This document shows positions 1-7,442 of a stretch of DNA of 18,619 nucleotides, piece by piece. A model generated the notes under the pieces. That model did not search any database and was not told the DNA's origin. It saw only the letters and a list, made by a program, of their open reading frames with translations. The stretch comes from an uncultured Methanomethylovorans sp. (GTDB taxonomy: Archaea; Halobacteriota; Methanosarcinia; Methanosarcinales; Methanosarcinaceae), in the NCBI GenBank assembly GCA_937968035.1, contig CALBTS010000826.1, positions 1-18,619 on the forward strand, read 5' to 3'. The position numbers and the translations under genes are program-made. Within the stretch, counting starts at the first letter, position 1. Every line of letters begins with the position of its first letter.

Positions 1-29
1 ACCACCTCTGTGAAATTCACGGAAGTGGT
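1..29. repeat. Imperfect palindrome in the left chromosomal flank
   Basis: Bases 1-14 and 16-29 are nearly complementary. ACCAC pairs with GTGGT and GTGAA with TTCAC, with one mismatch and one G-T pair between them. The palindrome lies outside the left attachment repeat and so belongs to the host chromosome. It could be the terminator stem of a gene left of the window, but no clear T-run follows on either strand. Confidence 0.4.
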
Positions 30-40
30 TGACATTCTGA

Positions 41-54
41 GCTCCCCAGCTAGG
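41..54. repeat. Distal attachment site (left att copy)
   Basis: This is an exact copy of the 14 bp at 18566-18579 that forms the 3' end of tRNA-Asn. It marks the distal boundary of the island. Matching stops abruptly on both sides of the 14 bp. Together with the next four bases it also forms a short inverted repeat (CTCCCC 42-47, GGGGAG 53-58) that is absent from the tRNA side. Confidence 0.8.
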
Positions 55-257
55 GGAGAAACTATCATGTTAATATTGCTTATAATCAACCATATACAGT
101 GAACGAATTATATGAGGTCTCGAAAAATACTCCTTATACTATACCTTTCCCGAGTTTATCGCATTGGTGATAGTCGTCGTGGTAAACAGACTATAGATTA
201 ATTTTACAATAATTAGTCTATTCCCTTTGTGCTCATTTATAGTTGATTACAAATGTT
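55..257. other. Non-coding left end of the island
   Basis: No gene is apparent here. The stretch holds an AGGTCTCGAAAA element at 115-126 that is nearly repeated at the integrase end. It also holds a weak imperfect stem (AGACTA 188-193 with TAGTCT 214-219) downstream of the minus-strand ABC-3C operon, which might help end that transcript but lacks a proper T-tract. Confidence 0.5.
115..126 (+). promoter_or_regulatory. Candidate integrase arm-type site, left end
   Basis: The 12 bp AGGTCTCGAAAA lies about 60 bp inside the left attachment repeat. It matches 11 of 12 bases of 18446-18457 (AGGTCCCGAAAA) near the right attachment repeat, in the same orientation. Tyrosine recombinases with an N-terminal arm-binding domain use such repeats at both element ends. 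Binding is inferred, not shown. Confidence 0.4.
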
Positions 258-2204
258 CTATTTGCTTTCCCAATCATCAGGCACAAGAGCTGGGGGTTTT
301 GTCCAAGGTGTCTCAATCATAGATTCTTGAAACCAATCATCCCGAAGATTAGCATGCTCGGTAATAATGATTTGAAAACCCGGACTCTCTTTTGTTGTGA
401 AGCGATAAAGGATTGAGAATAATTTGCGAACTTTTTCAATGTCAGAATCCCTCTCCGTTGCTTCAATCAAACCAGAAGCCTGCTTATAAACATCTTCGGA
501 TGGAAAATAGACCTGAGTTGGTTGATCGAGAAAAAGAAATGAAGGCATAGGCCTCCTATGGTTCGTAGTAAAATGGTGAAGGGCAAGAAGTGCACTCAAA
601 TGATATGCTAAATGATTCGCAGCTCCACCTGTTTTATTCATTGGAACTGGTCTATCTGGTCTATCAGCAACTACTGTCAGGTTATTCAAATCCAACCTGA
701 AAGGATATTCAGCAAATTCAGCTTCTAGTTCGCGAATGAACTGATTCATCTGAATCGAAATAATGTTAATTATTGAAGCAAGACGATCTCCACTATCATC
801 AGCGCCTAATTCGGATTCAAGTCTTTTAACTAGCGCCTGCAATTCTATGATCTTCTTATTATGCACAGTCAGCTCATCATCAGGAAGGTAGGTTTCAAGA
901 AATAGACTAATTCGCCCGACAATCCTTGCTGCAGCAGCATGTCGATTGCCCATTTCGGCAATAGCAACATTGGCAGCAATAGCTGCTGCCAGGGCTTCCT
1001 CTTGACTTCTAATTCTTTGCTTTAGTTCAGATAATTGGTTCTCAAGCTTAAGTATATACTCATTCAACTGTGGACGCTCACCGGCAACAGTACTGATTTC
1101 CTTATTGAGTGATTCAAGCTCCTGAATAAGGTATTTGGCTATTGGATTTTCGAAATCTAAGTCCTTTGGTGTGAATGGCCACTGCCATTCACCTGTTTCC
1201 GATTGTCTTGGCAAAGCATTTATAGATTCTAAACGGCTCTTTTGTTCCTTAGCCTCGGAAGTGAATCCATCCTCCTTATCAGCAAATAACCTGGCTGCAC
1301 GTAATGTCCTGTATAATGCAGTTCTCTCATTTCGAAGAGTAGCTATGGCATTTTCCAGATCAGCTATTTGTCGGGTATCTTCATCAGGGACAAGAACTGG
1401 CTTCCATTTTATAATTTCGGATAGAATTTGCAAAGCATCTTCCATTGTCTCGGGGTTTTGACCACGATTTAAAATGCCTACTTGCTTTGCTTCTGATAAT
1501 AGGCCTAAGGCACGTGTGTTAAATTGTTCGCGAACTTGCTCTGCTTCGGAGAAATTCTTTTGTAAAATTCTTAAATCACGTCGAGCATTACGTAGTTTTG
1601 TGTCCAGTTCAAGACGATCATTTGGTGCAACACCGAGAAGGATTGGTATTGTATCTTTGATTGCCTGGGGCATATATTGCTCATTCTGTCTGTAGAATAA
1701 TTGATCTTTGTTTGCTATAAGAGCCTGCTTTTGGAAAAGGTAGAATATGCAGTGCTTTATAGTAGCGGCATAAGAAGCACGACTTTGCTCATTTGATACT
1801 TCTGTTCGATTGGCTGGGATACCTAGCAATTCCGAAAGTAATGATACGACTGTATCATCGTCTGTATTTGATTCAAGAACATCCAAAGGAGGTGGTTCAA
1901 TTGTGTATCCTCTCCTAATCATTGCCCTTGAACAACTGGCTGCATTAGGTGCTGGAGCTGGTTTTGCAATGAAAACCTGTTCGTTTGCAAATTGGAAAAT
2001 GACTGCATACCAAGCTACCTTATCGCGAATTGGGCCTTCGGGTATATTGAAACTACTCCTTCCCATACAATATTCAACGATGTCAGAAAGAGCTGATTTT
2101 CCTGTTGAAGAACGTCCTGTTATGATGCTCAATCCGCTAAGATTAAAAGAAATCCTACGGATTTGACCATAATGACTATAAATAATAATTTCACGTATGT
2201 TCAT
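258..2204 (-). CDS. ABC-3C system SMC-like ATPase, DUF3732 family
   Basis: This 648-residue SMC/RecN-like ATPase has a Walker A motif, GRSSTGKS, at residues 30-37. Long charged, coiled-coil-like stretches run from roughly 195 to 490. The C-terminal half of the ATPase contains a TGGAANHLAYHLSAL segment in the signature position and a Walker B-like FLFLDQP, with D560 followed by Q561 rather than the usual E. The layout and motifs fit DUF3732, the ATPase of one class of ABC three-component conflict systems, thought to sense or bind invading nucleic acid and license an effector. It is the last gene of a three-gene minus-strand operon, and its ATG overlaps the stop of the middle component as ATGA. 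The family call is confident; the trigger is unknown. Confidence 0.88.
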   Translation of the reverse strand: MNIREIIIYSHYGQIRRISFNLSGLSIITGRSSTGKSALSDIVEYCMGRSSFNIPEGPIRDKVAWYAVIFQFANEQVFIAKPAPAPNAASCSRAMIRRGYTIEPPPLDVLESNTDDDTVVSLLSELLGIPANRTEVSNEQSRASYAATIKHCIFYLFQKQALIANKDQLFYRQNEQYMPQAIKDTIPILLGVAPNDRLELDTKLRNARRDLRILQKNFSEAEQVREQFNTRALGLLSEAKQVGILNRGQNPETMEDALQILSEIIKWKPVLVPDEDTRQIADLENAIATLRNERTALYRTLRAARLFADKEDGFTSEAKEQKSRLESINALPRQSETGEWQWPFTPKDLDFENPIAKYLIQELESLNKEISTVAGERPQLNEYILKLENQLSELKQRIRSQEEALAAAIAANVAIAEMGNRHAAAARIVGRISLFLETYLPDDELTVHNKKIIELQALVKRLESELGADDSGDRLASIINIISIQMNQFIRELEAEFAEYPFRLDLNNLTVVADRPDRPVPMNKTGGAANHLAYHLSALLALHHFTTNHRRPMPSFLFLDQPTQVYFPSEDVYKQASGLIEATERDSDIEKVRKLFSILYRFTTKESPGFQIIITEHANLRDDWFQESMIETPWTKPPALVPDDWESK

Positions 2205-2689
2205 GGTCTTATCCCTAAAGTTGTATATATAGTGGTACGGTCATTTATTAAGCCGAGTTTCCTTCCCAAGGAAATTGCAACAGTTTGACAATCTGTTGTT
2301 TCCGGAGTCCCGGTTACAGATTTCTTGATTTTTTTGTCGATTAAATCTATTCGTCCTGAAGCATCAACCTCGATGGCTCCACAATCCATGAGAAAAGCAA
2401 ATGCTTCCATTGTATATGGGAAGAGACATCGTACTCTGTTTGCGAGACCCACCATAATTTCTGGATGTTCCTGCAGGACTTTAATAAAATAGGATCTGCT
2501 CGATTTCTTGATCTGCTCCCTTGTAAGTTTGTGAAGGCAGAGCGGTAAAATCAATAGGGTCAACGAAAAGGGCATAGAAGTACCAGTTTCTTTTTTGTAT
2601 CCTTCGATTCCACGAGCAATTATAAGCCCACAAAAAGCGGGATTAAACAGATTTCTGATCTCTCTTGGTCGTAAGTGCCAGGGATTCAT
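2201..2689 (-). CDS. ABC-3C system middle component
   Basis: This 162-residue protein begins MNPWHLRPREIRNLFNPAFCG. The N-P-A-F-C-G stretch, the following GIEGYKKE and the mid-protein 'FPYTMEAFAFLMDCGAIEVD' winged-helix-like segment are typical of the small middle component of ABC three-component systems. That component is believed to bridge the ATPase and the effector-bearing protein. It overlaps both neighbours by four bases (ATGA), which predicts translational coupling and fixed stoichiometry. A strong Shine-Dalgarno, GGAGG, at 2696-2700 lies six bases before the ATG inside the end of the upstream gene. No enzymatic motif is visible. The role is assigned by family and context. Confidence 0.85.
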   Translation of the reverse strand: MNPWHLRPREIRNLFNPAFCGLIIARGIEGYKKETGTSMPFSLTLLILPLCLHKLTREQIKKSSRSYFIKVLQEHPEIMVGLANRVRCLFPYTMEAFAFLMDCGAIEVDASGRIDLIDKKIKKSVTGTPETTDCQTVAISLGRKLGLINDRTTIYTTLGIRP

Positions 2690-3888
2690 ATTTGGCCTCC
2701 TTCTAATATTTCCCTTACCCTTTCCAAAAACAATGGATGCCAGTAAACTCTAGGCACTTCATTATTTGCAAGAATGTGATAACTCCCCATCGTAACAAAT
2801 GTTGCAGTAACCTGTGGACGAATTTTAAGGTTGTGCAGGTCGCTCGTTGAGAGCATATTTAAAAGGTTCCGACCAGCCCTCATAAGAATTTCTTCAGTAG
2901 AGTCCTCATTTAATTCTTCAAATAAAATTTCTCGTAACCTTGCCCATTCATCTACAAGTCGAGAGTCATAAGTCTCCAACTCTCCAGACAAGTCAGTAAA
3001 CTCCCTTAACCATGAAGAACGCTGCTGAAATGCACGATAGTAGTCAAGTATGGCTCGTCTGATACGGTCATCCTTTAATCCGATAACTCTAAGTTGCTTT
3101 ACGAAAATGCGATTATCAGTTTCAGGGTCCACCCCATCCTTTGGCTCTGCAAATTCGAAATCTATAGGGAGATTATCTGAATGAAATTGTTCAGCAATAA
3201 AACTAAGCTTCTCCGACACCTCCATTCCTCGTAAAGCCTCAGATCTTTTATGTGTAAGAATTTCTATGCAAGTATTAGTCCACCATCCTTCCAGTCTTTC
3301 ATAAACTTGACTGCGAAATTGAGGCCTGATGGGTCTGAATCGCTCATTAATAATTAGTTCTGGTACATCCTGTATTCGCTCTTGACAATCAAATATAGTA
3401 ATACGTTTGAAAAAGTCAGCCCACCTATCCGGGGGCAACCTATCAAGTAACTCTTTAGTCTTATTAATGGTACGAGACGTCGACTTAGCTAACACTTCAG
3501 ATACTTTATAAACTTCTAATTCAGGCTCATGGTTTTTACCAGGCAGGAAAGCTTCCAAAAAAGAAGCGATTCCAACTCTACCAGTAGTAAAAAGAAAGAA
3601 AGATACTGGGGTTTTGGTAACATCATTCTTCATGTAATAGTCTAACCAAATTCTCACGGATTTCCAAAAATCAGGCGAAAGCTCTGTTAGAATGTCTCCG
3701 GGAGCCTTATGCTTGAGTGATGCTAGGACGCGTCCTTCTTCAAGGTCAGTAAAATCAATGTCATCATCTTTTTCAATACAACATACCGTTTCCTCTGGCA
3801 AACGTAGTGTCTGAAGCAAGGCAAAGCGCAATTGATATAAATAACCAAGAGCTTGCTCGCTAGCTGTGAAGGGATTATCAGAAGCCAT
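2686..3888 (-). CDS. ABC-3C effector: N-terminal Cap4/DUF4297-like nuclease with ABC-3C C-terminal domain
   Basis: First gene of the ABC-3C operon, about 400 residues. I start it at the ATG at 3888 because the only longer form begins with TTG at 3894. The N-terminus (ASEQALGYLYQLRFALLQ) followed by EKDDDIDF and LASLKHK about 15 residues later resembles the PD-(D/E)XK fold of Cap4/DUF4297 endonucleases. D45 and K59, in ATG-start numbering, are candidate catalytic residues. The glutamate or glutamine normally before K is replaced here by serine or leucine, so activity is less certain. The remaining ~250 residues fit the helical ABC-3C C-terminal domain that docks on the other subunits. The likely role is DNA cleavage of an invader, or of the host, once the SMC-like partner is triggered. 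Confidence 0.8.
   Translation of the reverse strand: MASDNPFTASEQALGYLYQLRFALLQTLRLPEETVCCIEKDDDIDFTDLEEGRVLASLKHKAPGDILTELSPDFWKSVRIWLDYYMKNDVTKTPVSFFLFTTGRVGIASFLEAFLPGKNHEPELEVYKVSEVLAKSTSRTINKTKELLDRLPPDRWADFFKRITIFDCQERIQDVPELIINERFRPIRPQFRSQVYERLEGWWTNTCIEILTHKRSEALRGMEVSEKLSFIAEQFHSDNLPIDFEFAEPKDGVDPETDNRIFVKQLRVIGLKDDRIRRAILDYYRAFQQRSSWLREFTDLSGELETYDSRLVDEWARLREILFEELNEDSTEEILMRAGRNLLNMLSTSDLHNLKIRPQVTATFVTMGSYHILANNEVPRVYWHPLFLERVREILEGGQI
2696..2700 (-). promoter_or_regulatory. Shine-Dalgarno for the middle component
   Basis: GGAGG on the minus strand lies six bases before the ATG at 2689, within the last codons of the upstream gene. It is unusually strong for this window and supports separate, coupled initiation of the middle component. 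Confidence 0.6.
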
Positions 3889-3913
3889 TAGCAATTATTA
3901 TTAAAATGTAAAT

Positions 3914-3946
3914 ATTGATATGCTCGATAAATCATTGATGTGCTCG
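3914..3946. promoter_or_regulatory. Operator-like direct repeat upstream of the ABC-3C operon
   Basis: ATTGATATGCTCG (3914-3926) and ATTGATGTGCTCG (3934-3946) match at 12 of 13 bases. Their starts are exactly 20 bp apart, close to two helical turns, and they end 26 bp before the first ATG of the ABC-3C operon. That spacing on one face of the DNA suggests a regulator-binding site or an iteron. No regulator has been matched to it. Confidence 0.4.
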
Positions 3947-4414
3947 TACTGTCACCGCACAACATTATGGCTGATTGTGTGAACAAGAGAATTGTCATGA
4001 ACTTGATAAATTTTGTATTTGTGGCAAATATTGGGTAAAACGATACCATATTCTCAGCGGTATTTGTCTGGATGTCTTTGCATTGTCAACGTTCAGTAAT
4101 CCTTCATGGACGCCTGAAAGCCGATTATTACAGTGCCTTGTTAGTTTCATAAACATTCAAATAAAACAACAATGCAAAACAGTATGAAAGCGCAAACTTG
4201 ACTATTAATCAGAAATTTCCATACAAGTTAAGCAATCTTCCTGATGTCGAAAAGGAGTTTTTAAAAAAAAGTAATGATCCATACACCGTATACTTAACCT
4301 AACCATGGACATATTAATTGATTATCTGCGGCTTATGACATTCCTGTGCATTTAATTTGTTTTATGTACCTTAGGAGATATGATAAGTTATGTCGATCCT
4401 TAACAATTATCGAA
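3947..4414. other. Long intergenic stretch with a possible gene relic
   Basis: About 470 bases separate the divergent ABC-3C operon and the FRG gene with no convincing gene. A 70-codon TTG-start frame at 3975-4187 (plus) shows no recognisable domain and was not called. A 45-codon open stretch without a start codon at 4165-4302 (plus) reads like ordinary protein (for example 'LPDVEKEFLKKSNDPYTVYL') and could be the tail of a lost gene. Promoters for both flanking genes should lie here, but I cannot place them. Confidence 0.35.
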
Positions 4415-5221
4415 ATGCCAACAGGGTGGAATTCAACGAAATTAACCACAATTGAGTTAGTCCTTGATAAGTTCGAGTCTCTTCAAAAAGAAAGATGGAT
4501 GTTCCGAGGCCAATCGCAGTGTTATAATAATCTCCTACCCTCAATCGATAGACTTTTCTTACATGGAAAACCTAGGGAATATATGCTTTCTCTTGAGGCT
4601 AAGAGTATTAAGCTTTTTCAAGACAACGTCAAATTTTTTGCAGCTAAAGGTGAAGAGGCTGCTTTAACCAGTGAGATCGTTGCTCTGATGGTTTTAAGAC
4701 ACTATGGTGTACCTACTCGCTTAATTGACTGGTCTAGTTCTCCTTGGGTAGCTGTCTATTTTGCTATTTGTGATCATGATGAGTCTGATTGTGAGATTTG
4801 GACTTTTGACAACTCTTCATATGCTGCTAAAGGTAAAGAACAATGGCGAAAGTGGCCTCAAACTACAATAGACGGCTCTGGGGATGCTGACAAATTTGAT
4901 TATACTCTGAGAACCGCGTTCTTAGAAGAAGATCAGCCAGATTGGTTCGTCTGTCTGTTTTATGGTACAGATAATTTTCCAAGACAAAATGCCCAGAGTG
5001 GTTCTTATTCCCTTACATCTAGATTTGGTATGGACCATGCAGATTCTATAAGAGACCTGCTGAAAGATCAGTCATCTTTTCATAGGTACATCATCCCTTC
5101 TAGCCTTAAATCAACTCTTAGGCAGATTATCAGAGCAACCTATAATATCTGTCGAGAATTATTATTCCCAGACTCTGCAGGTGCCGCTGAGACTGTTAAA
5201 ATGTTTGTTTATAATAAATAG
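4415..5221 (+). CDS. FRG domain-containing protein
   Basis: This is a 268-residue protein if started at the ATG at 4415. An in-frame ATG at 4346 would add 23 residues (a Cys/Arg-rich MHLICFMYLRR leader) that do not look like part of the domain. The defining FRG motif is WMFRGQS at residues 28-34. The second conserved block, HYGVPTRLIDWSSSPWVAVYFA, starts at residue 96. The whole protein is essentially one FRG domain. FRG proteins occur often in phage-defence islands and as toxins or abortive-infection components, but the catalytic activity is not established to my knowledge. It stands alone, convergent with the DUF3871 group and divergent from ABC-3C, with its own terminator directly after the stop. 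Confidence 0.82.
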   Translation: MPTGWNSTKLTTIELVLDKFESLQKERWMFRGQSQCYNNLLPSIDRLFLHGKPREYMLSLEAKSIKLFQDNVKFFAAKGEEAALTSEIVALMVLRHYGVPTRLIDWSSSPWVAVYFAICDHDESDCEIWTFDNSSYAAKGKEQWRKWPQTTIDGSGDADKFDYTLRTAFLEEDQPDWFVCLFYGTDNFPRQNAQSGSYSLTSRFGMDHADSIRDLLKDQSSFHRYIIPSSLKSTLRQIIRATYNICRELLFPDSAGAAETVKMFVYNK

Positions 5222-5245
5222 CACCCACACTTTTAATGTGGGTGC
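5221..5245. terminator. Bidirectional terminator after the FRG gene
   Basis: A perfect 9 bp stem, GCACCCACA (5221-5229) with TGTGGGTGC (5237-5245), encloses a 7 base loop. It starts on the last base of the FRG stop codon. T-rich sequence follows it on the minus strand and, less strongly, on the plus strand. It separates the FRG gene from the convergent group ending at 5332. Confidence 0.75.
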
Positions 5246-5331
5246 ATTATCTGTTGATTTTCAGTGGTCCTTAAGATTTTTTAGTTGAGAAAGACCGTCT
5301 CAAAACAGCAGATGACAAAATTCAGCATAAC

Positions 5332-5589
5332 TCAACCCGGTGGAAGAATCTTGAAATAAATAATGAAATATGCCTTGCCATTTATGATATATACATCTTT
5401 TACCGATAGAGTCATTTTCACGGCATCTACAGCCACTTTCTCACCCTCTGATATATCTGGGAATGTCACAAGACAAATGACGCTAAAAGGGCAGTAAATG
5501 CGTCTTAGAGCTCCTTTAATATCTATTACCAGAATGCTATCCTCCTTTACCAATTTGAATAATTCCCGGATATATTTTTCATTATCCAT
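5332..5589 (-). CDS. Small hypothetical protein downstream of DUF3871
   Basis: This is an 85-residue protein from the ATG at 5589 (MDNEKYIRELFKLV...). A GTG at 5628 would add 13 residues and overlap the DUF3871 gene by 29 bases. The ATG gives a 10 base gap and a more natural start. An N-terminal helix is followed by alternating hydrophobic strands (ILVIDIKG, SVICLVTF, DVYIINGKAYFIIYF), suggesting a small beta-rich fold. There is no signal peptide and no recognised motif. By position it is the last gene of the OB-like/AAA/DUF3871 group and is presumably co-transcribed with it. The function is unknown. Confidence 0.6.
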   Translation of the reverse strand: MDNEKYIRELFKLVKEDSILVIDIKGALRRIYCPFSVICLVTFPDISEGEKVAVDAVKMTLSVKDVYIINGKAYFIIYFKILPPG

Positions 5590-5599
5590 AACTGTTCTT

Positions 5600-6568
5600 T
5601 TATGATAGATACCAGGATTTTTTATCACCTCTCAAAGAATCTATTAGAGTACCTAAGAACCTGTATGAACCTACATTTCTATCCAGGTATGTGTCTATAT
5701 AGGAGCTTTTTGTGGCAGAAGTGAACAGATTGTACACCTTCCAGAGGTCAATATCTCCGTTTTCAGACCGGCAGAAGCTACAGTCCTGAAAGTAATCTCT
5801 CGCTACAGAGGTTAATTGAGTATCAGACAAGGGTAATATGTCTATCGCTTTCTTCTGTTTTGCAGGGAGATACTGATACAGACGACACCTCCCCATAAGC
5901 AAAGCAAATTGCTGCTCGGTCAGACCGAGGTCAGAAAGTGTAGTTAAGTACTTAAGCTGCCTGTCAGAATTGAATCTTGTAAGAAGCTGAAAGATCCTGT
6001 TAAACAGTTCTGATAATGAGGTAACACGAATATCACTGGCATATCCATCTGTTGATATGCAAAGATTGGTGCAAACCCAATTTTTAAAACCAACAAAAAC
6101 CTTAAACCTCTCTTCCCCTTTCCTGCCAGACAAACTGTCATTGTTGTAGGCCCTAACTCCTCCTACACTGAGCGAGAGGGTGTTACCACCTACAGTCCCG
6201 GAAATATTTGGCAACTCATACATGAAGGCCATCCTTTCATAATAAATAGTTTTCTCATGATCCATTAACTCGTTGGCCGGTTTACCCATGGCTTGCGGTA
6301 TTCTTCCTTTTATTGGATGTGATACTCTGATTGCGGGTGGAGAAATTAGTTCTCCTGAAAAGTAACGTCTAGTCACATCCCCAACGATATCAATGAAATC
6401 CGAATGACTTATAGTAGATTCATTGTCCTTTGCGAATACAGGAATTATACACTTATTGCGAAGCTCACTATAATGAATAGGTAAGGTATTGGCTACAATA
6501 AAATCACTTTTTGTGGGAAGCGTTTCAACGGAAACTACTTCATCCGGGTTTACTTCAATTATTTCCAT
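5600..6568 (-). CDS. DUF3871 family protein
   Basis: This 322-residue protein contains blocks I recognise from DUF3871, a family largely confined to Bacteroidota mobile elements. These are CIIPVFAKDNESTISHSDFI (about residues 40-59), IRVSHPIKGRIPQAMGKPANELM, KTIYYERMAFMYELP, and FKVFVGFKNWVCTNLCISTDGY near 155-176. No enzymatic motif is clear. Its ATG overlaps the 3' end of the AAA ATPase gene by 14 bases, implying tight co-expression. The persistent pairing of this family with RecA-like ATPases on small elements suggests a part in DNA recombination or replication, or in fending off a helper's functions, but this is inference. Confidence 0.8.
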   Translation of the reverse strand: MEIIEVNPDEVVSVETLPTKSDFIVANTLPIHYSELRNKCIIPVFAKDNESTISHSDFIDIVGDVTRRYFSGELISPPAIRVSHPIKGRIPQAMGKPANELMDHEKTIYYERMAFMYELPNISGTVGGNTLSLSVGGVRAYNNDSLSGRKGEERFKVFVGFKNWVCTNLCISTDGYASDIRVTSLSELFNRIFQLLTRFNSDRQLKYLTTLSDLGLTEQQFALLMGRCRLYQYLPAKQKKAIDILPLSDTQLTSVARDYFQDCSFCRSENGDIDLWKVYNLFTSATKSSYIDTYLDRNVGSYRFLGTLIDSLRGDKKSWYLS

Positions 6569-7424
6569 TATCAGAAGTTTTTAATGGTTCAACTACGTTT
6601 TCAGCAACAACTCTCTCGATCTGGATTTTTCTTGCAATGCACAGTGGCTCAACCCTATCCCTAAGAGTTGGGTATTTGATTATTATTGCCCGAAGCTCTT
6701 GTATGGTATTAGCTCCTGCAATCTGTGAATGAATATGCTCCATCAATTCATCTCCCATGCACCAGGTCCATATTCTTTCACCTGTTAATCCTGATGGGAC
6801 AATAGGGTATTTATCCATGAAAAGGCCTGTTCTGTCTTTGGAGGCGGTAGCCATATGTTTGATATCCAGATCAAGTACTAGACTGAATTCATAGTCCATG
6901 CCATCTCGGGTTACTCCTTTTAAACCTACCTTTTCAGGAACCATCTTGCCGTTCCTGTCGGTTAATACATAGTCCTGCTTCGATCTGATCGTTGCAATAA
7001 TATGACAGGGAGATTGAAGTATCTTCTGGACAAAGGCATTATGCCTTGGCGTTAATTTGGCCCAGTTTGCAAAAGAGTTACCTGCCATGTTCCCGTGAAT
7101 ATCGAGAATACCACCAGATCCTTCCCATTCATGGCTGATGCTGTCAATAATGATCACCTTCATCCCAGCACTCTCACATGACTCGATGGCCTCAATGTAC
7201 CTTTCTGGAGAAAATGGTTCCTCCAGTGACAAAACATTATAAGTCCCCAAGGAAGAATAAAGATGAGCTGAATGGTATTCGGTGTCTATTATGGCCACCT
7301 TTGTCCAATCATTGCATAATCCACTGGCAATCAACAATGAACTATATGTTTTTCCAGAGCCACTTGGACCCTGGAGTGCCATTTTAATAACGGCTTGATT
7401 TCTTTGAGCTGTTGTTAATTTCAT
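6555..7424 (-). CDS. RecA-like AAA family ATPase (possibly Sak4-type)
   Basis: I start this 289-residue protein at the ATG at 7424 (MKLTTAQRNQAVIKMALQG). The longer form from 7475 would translate through a terminator hairpin. Walker A is GPSGSGKT at residues 19-26, and Walker B-like VIIIDSISHEWEG has D94. The segment FVQKILQSPCHIIATIRSKQDYV around 125-150 resembles sensor and switch regions of RecA-fold phage ATPases. A tail of about 60 residues follows the core. Such proteins often act as phage-type single-strand annealing or recombination ATPases working with an SSB. The neighbouring 116-residue OB-like protein and DUF3871 fit that idea. The ATPase call is firm; Sak4-like recombinase is tentative. 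Confidence 0.75.
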   Translation of the reverse strand: MKLTTAQRNQAVIKMALQGPSGSGKTYSSLLIASGLCNDWTKVAIIDTEYHSAHLYSSLGTYNVLSLEEPFSPERYIEAIESCESAGMKVIIIDSISHEWEGSGGILDIHGNMAGNSFANWAKLTPRHNAFVQKILQSPCHIIATIRSKQDYVLTDRNGKMVPEKVGLKGVTRDGMDYEFSLVLDLDIKHMATASKDRTGLFMDKYPIVPSGLTGERIWTWCMGDELMEHIHSQIAGANTIQELRAIIIKYPTLRDRVEPLCIARKIQIERVVAENVVEPLKTSDNGNN

Positions 7425-7442
7425 AACGTTAAATTTTTTATT

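Noticed and set aside
1135..2166. Plus-strand open frames opposite the SMC-like ATPase gene
   Set aside because: They lie wholly antisense to a gene with clear Walker motifs and have low-complexity Ser/Arg-rich translations.
3975..4187. 70-codon plus-strand open frame with several cysteines
   Set aside because: It needs a TTG start, has no ribosome site or recognisable motif, and lies in AT-rich intergenic DNA.
5291..5309. TTGAGA/TCTCAA inverted repeat as a terminator for the 85-residue gene
   Set aside because: The stem is only 6 bp and no T-tract follows on either strand; the hairpin at 5221-5245 is a much better terminator.
5944..6141. 65-codon minus-strand frame inside the DUF3871 gene
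   Set aside because: It overlaps a recognised family in another frame and shows no motif or start signal.
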